DNA of 64,000 nucleotides from Erythrocercus mccallii (Eukaryota; Chordata; Aves; Passeriformes; Dicruridae), in assembly GCA_013397435.1 (NCBI GenBank), contig VZRG01000203.1, forward strand, positions 705,193-769,192. The letters run 5' to 3'. Position numbers and translations under genes: made by a program. Shown here one piece after another: positions 27,201 to 39,200 of the stretch (its first letter is position 1; each line of letters starts with the position of its first letter). Below the pieces are notes generated by a model. That model made no database searches, was not told where the DNA came from, and worked only from the letters and a program-made list of their open reading frames with translations.

Positions 27201-30200
27201 ATTTAAGGAAGGAATGGCCAAACTTACTAGTAAAAGCAACCTTCATTCCTTTTTTTTTTTACTAGAGTTGGCCCTGTTTACATAGGAAGTCTGGGTGTTT
27301 TACAGTGTGCTAGTAAGTGATTCCTAATTCCCTTTGTTTGGCCATATTCAGGCAGTTTAACTCAATCTCTTTCTCTGCTCTGCATCAATAGCAAGGTTGG
27401 GTACGTTGCAGACACTGAGGAGAGTAGAGAGGACCTCCCAAGGCCCTGTTCTACCCACACTCTGAACTCACTGTATGTAAGTGAGGTCATTTTGATGTTA
27501 ACATGATGATAACTGAAAACTTTGTTCAATGATAAGGTAAGCAGGTTCAAGATGATTCCTCACTACAATGACTGCTATGCTGGACCTCACAGCATAAGAA
27601 TATCAGCATTTGTTATACAGTTAAGTGTGATATTGCTACAATAGAAAGGACTATGGCATCATGTTGTTTTGATAAAATTGTATTAATCTGACACTTTTAT
27701 TAGGATATACAGAACTAAGCAAGGGCTGAGCTAGACCTCTCCACTGCATTGCAACCACTAGAAGAGAAAATCCTCATCCTCTATAAAACATGAACATGAA
27801 AATGAGCAGTACAGACATGACCTCATTTTTCACTCTCTCGGAACAAAAGTAATTAACTGTACATTCAAATACTTGCTCCACAGTGCTATCTCAGAAAGAA
27901 GTGGTCATTTTCACTATAAACTAATGAGGCTTGTCTCTATTTCTGTGGTCTGCTAAAAAGCCAGTAATAATTCTAAATAGAGTTATAATCTTTATTTAAT
28001 TCAATGAGATTTCTTTTCCCCAAGAATATTTAGTTTTTATGAAAATTAAGAGATGCTCAAAACTATTACCTAGTGTCATGGTTTCACCCTAGCTGGTAAC
28101 CCAGTCATTCACACACTCCCCTACTAGTGGGATCAGGGAAAGAATTGGCAGGGTGAAAGCAGGAAAACTCATGTGTTGAGATAAAGACAGTTTAATAGGG
28201 AAAGAGAAAGCTACATACACAAGCAAAGCAAAACAAGGAATTAATTCACTGCTTCCCATGGCAGCTTTCCAGCCATCTCCAGGAGAGCAGGGCCCATCAT
28301 GCATAACAGTTACTTAGGAAGACAAAAACTCCCCATGTTCCCCCTTCCTTCTACCCTCCACTTATACACTTATAAATGAGCATGATGTCACATGGTCTGG
28401 ATTATTGCATTTGTCACTTTGGGTCATCTGTCCTGGCTGTGTCTCCTCCCAGCCTCCCATTCACCTCCAACTTCCCTGCCAGGGTAGAATGTGAAAGGCA
28501 GAAAAGGGCTCTGTGTAACCTCTGCTCAACAATAACAAAAACATCTCTATATTATAAACCCTGTGTTCAGCACAAATCCAAAACACAGCCCCATATCAGC
28601 CAGTGTGAAGAAAATGACCCTAACCAAAACCAACGCTTAGGAACATGGCATTACTATGAATAAGTCACAGGAAGATAAAATTGCAGTTCACCTGCAGCCA
28701 TCCTGCAGTCCATGGTGACCAGGGGGTGCTTCACAAGCATCTCTGCTCTGTGTCAGTTATTGGATGGGAGTCCTCATGTGAAAACCTCCTGATATAGGAA
28801 GCTCAGAGGATATCCTGCTTTCTCATGAGTCAATATTGAACCAATGAAAGAACTCAGTGGATGGCAGCAGGTGATGAGTTGAAGACTAGAAAAATCAAGG
28901 TCCTAATTCCCAGAGGAATTTAAAACCTCATTTGCTCTTTGTTTTGCTATATTCATAGAAAATGACAACTGAGCACTACACTGCCTTTGCTTGAATCTGT
29001 AGTGACTCTTTCAGCCAGTCTCTCTGAGGCACTACTGTGCACTCTGTTTTATAGAGAGTAATTTTAAGTAGCTGTCTACTTCAATTCGTTTTTATTCAAA
29101 GTCCTTGCAACACTTCCAACTTCTGATTCACAAAATCCAGAAATAAAAGTTACAAGATTTTCAGAGATTTCAGTATGAAAAATATTCAAAATAAACAGGG
29201 ATTTATCAAGAAAGGTCTATTCCCAGGTAAGTGAGCGTTCATGTAATTAACTAAGCCTTAGCTCTTCAAGTTGGTGCACAAGCTTTGTTGCTGAGATACA
29301 ATCTTTTCCTACAGTAAGATTCAGGACTGTAGAAGTATCTCAACACTTAGAAAATAATAGCTTCTTCCTCGCTCCCATTTTTCTGTTCTTCACTGCCCTT
29401 CAATTCCCTTCTCTCATGCCTCTCAAGGTTAGCCCAAATAAAACTCTCAGATGGCAAATCAAAATTTGCTGGAAATTTTTTTCAATTGACTTTTGAATCC
29501 TCATTTTGCTTTCACAAGGTTTGCACTCTTCACCCCTCTTTCTGTTGCACTGCTGAGGCTCAGCAGGCTTTTCAGAGGTTTCTTCTAAGCCTGCTGCATG
29601 GCTAATTACAAAGCTGTAATTAGCCATGTGCCACATTCCCAAGGGAGTATTGAATGTGATGCTCATCTCCGGCCTAATTAAGCTTCATGCTCAATAAATA
29701 TTTGAAACTATTAAGTAATTATGTGATTGGAGAGGGAAAGTTAAGAAATGGCATGAATGGTCACCTAATGAACTTTAAAAGGTATCAAAAGATGACTAGG
29801 GCAGCACTGCTGATCAGAGGATAAGGCAGCAGGCACCTGCAGTTACCCTAGATAAGGGCAATTAGTGGCAATGCAAATGTTTAGAGCCCTTTTGCAGCCA
29901 AGCCTTGGCAGAAGCTGTAGATCTCCCTCCACACAGCAATGTGGGGCCTCAGAAAGGTTCCCAGGGAAAGCTGTGTAATAGAAGCAGTGAGGAAAGGAGT
30001 CTGAGTCCATTCCCTACCGTATCACCCCCAAGCATCCCTACAAGGTTTCTGGATCTGTGCCTGTATCTCGTTCAGTATTTCAGGGTACCATGAAGTCTCA
30101 CAGAGAAGCTGCATTCCACTCAGCACTACCACTGCAGAGTACTTCCAATCTAACCTCCTGGGAAATATCACAAGGCACACAGAAAATCTTCTGTAGGAGC

Positions 30201-33200
30201 ATTGTATAGTCAGTATTTTTCCCAGCTGAGCTGTCCATAAAGGTACAAAAAAAGCTGGGATGATGCAAGTATTTCTCTCAGGTATATGGATATATTATCT
30301 AAATAGCATAGACACAGAACATCTCTGATGACAATCTATGCCACCATCATGTCATTCAAACAAGATTTTTTGTTATTGACATTAGCATAAGTCATTGCCT
30401 CCAGTGGATGGTTGATAAAAACCATGCTGTAAGATTAAGAAAATAATTCATAAATAAAAAAACCCCTTGGAATCCAGAACAAATTATGAAAATAGAAAGA
30501 AGATAATGAGTTTCAAAAATTTCATTTGTTTTAGGCACAGAATACCTTATTCTTAAAGCAGATTTTCCAGTTTCCCTTAGTTTGGACTATAGTGCATCTG
30601 TAATATAAATATTCCACATCTAATCTCTGTTCACTCCTACAGTGTTTCCACTCACAGAGAAATTACTTTTCACATCATATCACATCAATCCTAATGCGTA
30701 TTTTCATTTTATAATGGCTGCTTTTGTAAAAGGCTTTGAAATCTGATATAAATATGCATCACTGATCACAACACAAGCACATGCCTGGAATGAGAAACAC
30801 CACACATGTATTTTTCAAGTTAAACAGTGTGAAGTAGTTCTACTGAAGTCAGTGACCCACACTTTTTCACCGCAGGTTATGAGCTTTATGGTGAAGTGAG
30901 CCCATAACCTCACACCCAGCCCCAAACTACAAACTGGAAAACACACAGCATTCCAGTTTTGCCCTCTGAGCTCCAGAGGGGGTGGGACACACAATGCTAC
31001 TTGTATGAATGACATCCAGGAGCTTGGACTCTTAAAAATTCAGGCTCAGTTACTGGAAACGACTTCTAAAGTGGTTGAAGCCCAAATGGCTGGAACTCAG
31101 GATGATTGTTGAATGAAAACTAGTGGAAAAAATGTTACCCCTAAAGCAAATCCAGACAAGTAGTTCCAGGAGGAAAAGCATGTTTGACTTAAAATGCTCT
31201 GTTCAAATAAGACCGCACCCCTGTTTAAATCTCTCATTTCTGTTTACAAGAGAACAAGATGGCAAATGAAAGTTTGCTACTTGACATTCCAGAGTACTTT
31301 TTCCTTAGCAATTGTCTCAGTTAAACAGGCTCAAACAAAAAGAGGAATAATTTACTTTCTACTGCATTTGATAGGCACGAATGGATAATGCTTTTAAGCT
31401 TTGCCATTCAAAAGAAACAGCTAAAAGCCCTAAGATACATTAAGAAAATCAAATGAAAACACTAAAACATGGTTTCCAAATGGAAAATCCTAACTACGTT
31501 GTCTTTCAAAACTGCCAGCCTGTGACCATAAAAGAAATCTTATATTCTGTGATAAAAGCAACTGCAGAAGGGAAAAAAAAATACAAATTGATGCAGTTGG
31601 GCATGAACTATCAGTATGAATGTGCAAGCACTGAACCACACTGTTGTGACTGAAGAACAGACAAACAATATCCAAGCTAAGATAAAAGTATCAGGTGCAC
31701 GCTTTTAGGAGCCCAAGGCTCAAATGATAAAGATATTCAAGTCCTTAAAAGAGGTTTCAAAACATTTGAAAGTGTCTGTAAGCCCAACTTCCTTTGAGAA
31801 GCATCAGGTAATGAATGTGCCAATGTGTACCAGCCAAAGGTGATGTGTTAGTCCTGAAAACTCAGGACTTAAGTTGTCCAAAATGGGGAAGTTTGGTCTA
31901 GTACACTTATATTTTAACTGTTGCATTTAAAAAAAATTGACAAAAAGTTCCAAGATAGACCAAATTGTCTATATTTTTTCAAATGCTATTGCAGCAAACT
32001 CACCAAATAATCATGTTTTGTAATTATACTATATCTTCACAGAATATACCAATCTAGGAAAATTAGAGACTTACAGAGGTCTTCAAAGCAGGCCCAACTC
32101 CAAAGACCATGAAGACTATGAAGACAAATCAGCCACGTTCCTCAAGGCCTTGTCCATCTGTGTTTTGCATGCCTTAATGGGTAGAGACTCCACAGCCTCT
32201 TGGGCAACCTGTTCACTGCACTAATTTTCCAGTGAAGAACATTCTCCTCGTATCCAGTTGTCATTTCCTTTCCTGCAACTTGTGACTGTTGCCTCTTGGT
32301 TTTCCAGTGCCACCTTCTGGCAAGGGTATGTTCTGCCCTATAATCCCTTTACTACACAGGTGAGCTGCTGGTTTATTTTCAGCTTGTTTCCCATCAGCAT
32401 CATCAGGAACTCTTCCCCAAAACTCTTCCTCCCACCATCTTGTTCTGATGAATAGCATTACTTGGTCACAAGTGCAATAACTTGGATGTATATTCACTGA
32501 CTTTCATGAAGAGTCTGTCAACCATTCCTGCAGCCTGGCCAGGTCCCTCTGAATAGAGGCTCTGCTCACTGAAGCATCAGTGGCAGTTCCCTCAAGTTCA
32601 TGCCATCTGCAGACACAAATGAGGGTGCAATTCCTCTCTCGACCCAGCTTGTATAATCCACCCCTGTGTTACTGCTTTGTTGCTCTGCAATGTAATGTGA
32701 ATGAACTTGTTCTTCACCATTTCCTGTTAGAATAGCTCATGGGAATGCTGCTCTGTTCATCTAACATTACAATAAACAGCACTGTGGTAGAGAGAAACTC
32801 CTAAAAAAATTCCTTGGCCAAATCCTTATCTACTGTAAATTCCTTGCATTTCTAATCAGCTTATACAGAAGTGAGATCCAGGCTATTTAGTCAAAAACCA
32901 GCGTGCCAGTAACATATTTAAAAATCAGCAGGCTGCTCATTATAACCAGTGCTCGGTGCTGCATGTATTTGTTCACTTTGGCATAAACATCTCCCTGGAA
33001 GAGCACAAGGAACTGGGTACTTCTGTCTCACTGCTGAGTTAAGACAAGCAAACAAAAACACGCTGAGTTTCTATGCTTAGTTACATGTACTTTTGAGGAA
33101 AGAATGACTATTATTTGAATGCATTTATTACCAGTTGAGCCTTCCTAATCTCTAGATACCTCTTGGGCTTAAAAAAATACGCATTTTTACAGGAAAATAT

Positions 33201-36200
33201 TTTTTATAATCCTTGAAATAAATTTCTTGCACAACAGTGTAATCTAAAAAATACTCACAATGGGAGTGAAGTTAGGAAAACACTACCACCCATTAAACCC
33301 CCACCCTCCTGTGGTCCTTGAACATTTGCCAAGGTTTCGTTGTAGTCTCCCTTCATTTGACCCCAGGAGCTAATACCATTGACTTGAGTTCACTTTTCAT
33401 GACAGGAACACTCAATAGAGGAGACTTTCCTTGGAAGAGTGAATCATAGACAAACAATAGTGCCCCTTCCATGACATCTATGATGGATCATTCACAGTTC
33501 ACAACAAACTGTTTCACAAAGAAAAGGCTGCCTCAAGTCAAATTGTGAGACAGCTGCTAAACAAATCAACGTCATGCAAATTTAGTCAACCTTATTGCTC
33601 CTAAGTGGACCAGGAAATCAGAAACATCACATGTGAGAGAGATATTCTGTTGATACCAGACACAGTAAGACTGGTTTCAGGTTTGACAGCTGGCATGAAG
33701 CACAGAAGCTATAGGTCTCCTTTCACTGACACCACCTGTGCCCTGGCCACAGCCATCACACCCAGGAGCTTGCTCTGATTTGCAGCAGCAACAGCAAGGT
33801 GAGGCTTCAGCCCACACAAATAATCAGAATAAAACTGGCATAGTAGAACATGGATTTTTTCTTAGGAGATTTTCCTAGATATGTCACTCTACAGTTTAGA
33901 TAATACATGGACTTAGCACTGCTACCATGTCTCTAGGCAAAATCCAGCCCTTTTACAAGTGACATTGGATGTACAGGATGAAAACAGAACATCTGCTGGA
34001 AACCCATTCAGACTGGAAAGAGCACTTGCCTCTTAGAGATCCCAAGCATTGAAACACACTCTCTAGCAAGAATGAAATGGACCTCAAGAAAGGATGAGAT
34101 ATAACATTAGTACATACTTCCAGTATTCCCAGTGCTGTCCTCAAAAGCTTGAAGATACCAAGATATGTTAAGTGGGCCCTCAGACAGTTGTCTGTATCCA
34201 CATTTCTAAGCCCAGTTTGCTTCTGTGCAAACCTACAAACTCACATAGTCCTGGCTCCCTGAGTCCTGCCCAAGCCTGAAATCTGCTGAGTGCACAAGTC
34301 AATAATTAAGTTACTATCTTCTACTTCTGCCACAGAAGGGAAATAATGATAAGCTGCTTTTCTATGCAAAGCTACTTATTTCCAGCAATTCTGTAATACA
34401 GACGAAAAGGTCAGAAAAGAGGGGAAGAGGCTGATAGGGAAGGCAATGGTTTGTGCCTGCCACTCAACTCTGCATATGGTTTGAATGTGTAGATGAACAA
34501 CTGCCTCTGTTCTTACAGTAGTTACAGTGCTACTAAAACTCTGCTAATTTAATTATTTTAAAAATTTATTATTTTAAAATCCATATTAAATGAAAGACAG
34601 TCTACAAAGGAGTCCTTCCTGCAGACACACGTGTTTAACATAGCGCAACAATCAGCAGGATTGGCCTGGTCCTCTCACTGCTTTTCAGGTCTGAAGCAGA
34701 TCTTGTTTGTTGTTCTTTTTTGCAAACCTCTGTGAGATCTTTGAAGTGGCTGGGCTCCTTCAGCCAACAGGCCCTGCGCTGCACCTGGTGTGAGGCAGAC
34801 TGAACAGCTCCAAAGTTAAACAAACAGCAATCCCAGCTGAGGATGGTGTATGAGTTACAGATAATGGCAGCCAGGGCAGGCATGACCCATCCAAAGCAAA
34901 CTACATGTTGTCTTAAATAAGCAATTTAGAGCTGCATTTGCTATTCAAACCAGTCTGCTGTGTTTAAACAAAGAATCTACTCTTTAACACACACATACAC
35001 ACATGTGTACATATATATATATGAAAGAATCCTTTACAGGATGTGTCCAGAGGAGCATCCCTCCAGCTCCCTGCTCCTTTTTCCAGACTCATCATGTTTT
35101 TTAGTGTTGCTATCACGCCTTGCTATAAACCACGCTTAAAACAGCACATAACTGAGGCTCTCTTTTCCTTACAATTAAATCAACACTACTTGTTGGGAAA
35201 TCAAGTGACAAGCACATTCAAGTATTCAAGAGCATAACACAAATTTCAAAACATACTACATGTATGCAAATTTGGTAAATTAATTCTTTTTAAAAATTGA
35301 TCTTTAATGAGGAACTTTCTGTTCCTTCAAAGTTTTTCTTCTTTTCTTGTTTTAAGAGTAATTTTTCTTTCTTCTTTTCTTGTCATATTATCAAGTTCAA
35401 AATACAGTATATTTATTAAAATATAAATCTCTCTAAAGGTCCAATATTGCTATCCATATTTTTTTCCTTTTTGTCTTCTTCTTAATAGTAGTTCACAGCA
35501 AGATAGCTTAGTTAAGTGAGTCTTTGTTCAGTCCTGTCATTGAGCAGTCAAAAAAATCAGCCTTGGGAATTTTGCTTGAACATCAACTTCAGGGTTTGAT
35601 CTCTGGAAACTCAGCTTTCTGTTATGATAAATTAGATCTGTATTTCTCTATCTTAAGTGAGATGTGGATGGTACAGCAAAGCTGCAGTAGAGTGACCACA
35701 GATCACACAGCCGAAGGAGAGGCTGTATAAGACAACAGACCAAACATAGCTCTGTGTATTTCCAGGATAAATGAAGCCTTTTTGTAATATTTAGGTTATT
35801 CTGTGAGGATGTTTCTACATGAATTCAAACCAAAACAAACTCCATGTTTTCCCACTCCCCACCTGAACTTCCAATACCTTGCAAAATCATCCAAAACTGA
35901 AGGGTTTCATCCACATCTTTGTAAAACACCATTTGGTCAGACATTTGTCAGGTTTTCTGGCAATTTTTTTTGTTAAAATGCCTAAATACTGATTTTTTGA
36001 AAAAAAAAAAAAAAAAAGTAATACATGATGTTATCCCCCTCTTCTCTCTTCTTTGTTGCTATTACTGAGACACAGGGTTATCCAGGACAGTAAGCAAACA
36101 GAAGAAATGCTTGCAAAACTGTTGAGAAAATATAATTCCTACCTCCAGCCTGGTCCTGTCCACATCCTTAGGCAATTTCACACGAACTCGGTTTGTTACA

Positions 36201-39200
36201 ATAAGTGTTTCATAAGGATAAATCTGTTAAAAAGACAAGAGCATATGAACTCCAGCTGAATCCAGTTCTGAGGCATGGAAATGGTGGTATGGGAAACTTA
36301 CTAAAAAATGGTACATACTTGCATCCTGATTTGACAAATATTTCACTGGGACAAAAATTAACAAAATAAAATAAAAGAAAGGAACCCATGTAACCTTGCT
36401 AGGAAGTGCTGAATCTGATTGTTCTTCCAGTGTTGGAAAAGCCCTTCTTACCTTGTATTCTGCAAAAGAATGAGAACAGGGTCACAGTTTAGAATTTATA
36501 GCTGTCTTTTGGTGTTACCACAATGAACATTTAGGTACATCACAAATGTGCTATGCTACTACATTTCTCTCTTCTCAGTAGCTATTGGATAACTGCATGC
36601 ATAGTAAGAGTTTGACCCCCATGCCCTGAATGCCTATAACACTGTCTATTACCAAAGCAATTGTCCTGGAAATCAAAGGCTTATTACAGAAAATCCATCT
36701 CCCGATGCCATTCGGTTACACGGTGAGTATGTCTGGCAAAATTGGGTATCTCTTTTTACAGGAAGCTTATGTGCAGAGTTAAGTCAGTCTGTCATCCAAA
36801 ACTCCTGCCCTTATTGTTCTTTACTGAAAATAGTTAAAATATGCGGATTATTAAAGGCATGTCAGTTTGGAAACATATATGAAAACGACTGAGTTAAAAC
36901 GATATTACAAGATGCTGACATTCTGCACTTGGGCTGACTGCAGTGGGAATAACAATAGGGAAGAAAAGATGATTTGGGGATGTGGTAACAATGACTCCTG
37001 GATCTACACTAGCACAATGGAATTCTAGTTAGGTCAGCGTATGACTATATATGATATGACTACCACAATGTTATCTATTCACAATGGTGATTAAATGCTA
37101 CCAGGATCGCCAAAACATTTTCACAGACCTCTTTATGGTCTGAAATTAAATCCGAGATTGAGTCTACTTTTAAAAACCTGTACTTTAACCGATTCAAACA
37201 GAGACAAAGATTTTTTATCAACACAGAGCCATGAAGTGAAGCATTAGAGCAAGATTTTTAAAATGAGTTGAAGTGTCTTGGAAATAAAATTTTTCAGCTC
37301 TTTTGAAAATTCCAACTCAAATTCCATATTAAGTGCACAGTCCACTTAAAACTGAAATAAAAGAAAATACTGCAAATAAATTCTGCTTTTTGAACTCTGC
37401 ACATTTTAACCACGTAGCACAACCAAGAAGCACAAATGGACTTTTTCCAATTAGACTTGAAGGAATGATTATCTTAAATTTCCTCCTGTCTTTGATATGA
37501 GATCAACACCACAAGGCTGTTGCCACATATCAAGGATCCTGCTATTGACTCAGCCTCGTTGCACCACCCTATGATGCCAGATTTCTGTCAGGCCTTTAGG
37601 TTGAGCCAAGTAAAAAGAAGATTGTGATAAACATGACACTGAGCTATGTCTCTGGCTAGTCATTATTATGTGAACTACAGGAAGAGCTCAGAATAGTAAC
37701 CTTTACGGCAATATGCTTATTAAAATCCTCAAAGGGTAAAAACACAAGGGGAGTGGAAATGATATTGCAAAAGAAAAAAATGTACCTTTCATCCCCCAGC
37801 TTGCCTCCTGGTCTGTTTCATATTGGCCCACTGTTTCAGGCTGACAGAGAAAGAAAGAAAGAAAGAAAGAAAGAAGCAATGTTGCAGCCAAATGCACAAA
37901 AACTCCACTCTGAACATTGCTGAGAAAAAAAAGACAGAACCAAAATACAGATCCTTGCGTGAGAGAAAGAGAAGTCTCATTTAAATTTGACCCAATTGCT
38001 CAAGTAAGCAAGGTAACACTGAAACTGCCACTTTTCTGTGATGCTGATGTGTTACTGCCATCATCACAGATGACTTCAGCTGCACTGCAACTTTTCTCCT
38101 TCTGCGTTCTGCTTCACACTGCTGGTGCCACTGACTAGGGAGAACTTTACATGTGCCATGGATGTGCTTTGTTTGAACCACTATCTTCTTCCTTTGCTGA
38201 AAAATGCTATGATGAAAAACAGTACAGGAAATCAGAAAAGCACTATTATATGATTTTCTTTTTTCCAAGTCTCATTTTTGCCCACTAGGGTATCAATGGT
38301 GTGCACAGCCATGCCCACAATAACCTGCAAGGCTCCTTGTTGTTTGCTTTTGGGGTTTTATTTATGCAGCACTAGGATGGCTGATTAAAAATAACAAACC
38401 ACCAAAGCTCCTATGAGCCTACAATCCAAACAGGGGACATCCATTCTGAGAGGAATTTTGGCCTCAAAGATTTGACCATGAGCAACCTTTTCAACTCTTA
38501 TTCAGGTTTGGTATTCTTTATCTGGGACAGATGCTGCCATCTGCTGCTTTCCCATCACATTGCAAGGCATCCTGAGTCGTTTGGCCTTGTCTCTGGGATG
38601 CCTTGGGATTGTTTTGGTGCCTCACCAGTGCAGTGGCTGGGCACAAGTCAATGTCCTGCTCACTTCAGGAAATACCTATTCTGAAAAGTCAGAAAAACCT
38701 CTCTTGACTCATAGGTGGGGTTAGTTTTATATGGACCCCTTTAAATTCCTAAATATTATTCAATAAAATTTCAGTGTCATTCCTTTCTTCAGAGAAGAAT
38801 TCAAGAAACCAGGTATTGAAGCAGTACGGGCATAATTAGTCTTGTAATATTAACTCAAAGGGATGGACATTTCAGCAGCTACCGAAAAATCCTTTAGCTA
38901 CTCCTTGGTAATTTCTTTCTTGTAGCTCCTTCCAAATGACTCTCAGTTTGATTCTTGTCACTGGGGAAGTTCAATCCTCCTTATGTGCTTTTGCAGGTTT
39001 CACATCTTCCTTTGGAGAAAGAAGGGAGTTTGAACAAGGTCCTCTCCATGCAATTTGGATACAAATCAATTCTTCAAAAGGAAGGTGCCCGTGCATCTAT
39101 GTATTGACATCTCATTACTATGAACCACAGTGTTTTTTCACCTGATAGTACTCACCATGAACTGAGAATTCATAATGCTAGATGCCAGAGAGAGAGAGAC

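Larger units (their letters stand above)
24279..36142 (-). other. ABLIM2: Last ABLIM2 intron (11,864 bp), holding LTR, CR1 and a candidate conserved element
   Basis: Bounded by donor gtagga and acceptor tttcaag. It interrupts the headpiece between LE and RH. It contains CR1 copies at 26595 and 32070, the solo LTR at 28074, the TAATTA-rich hairpin at 29597 and a CA/TA repeat. No coding sequence recognised. Confidence 0.9.
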
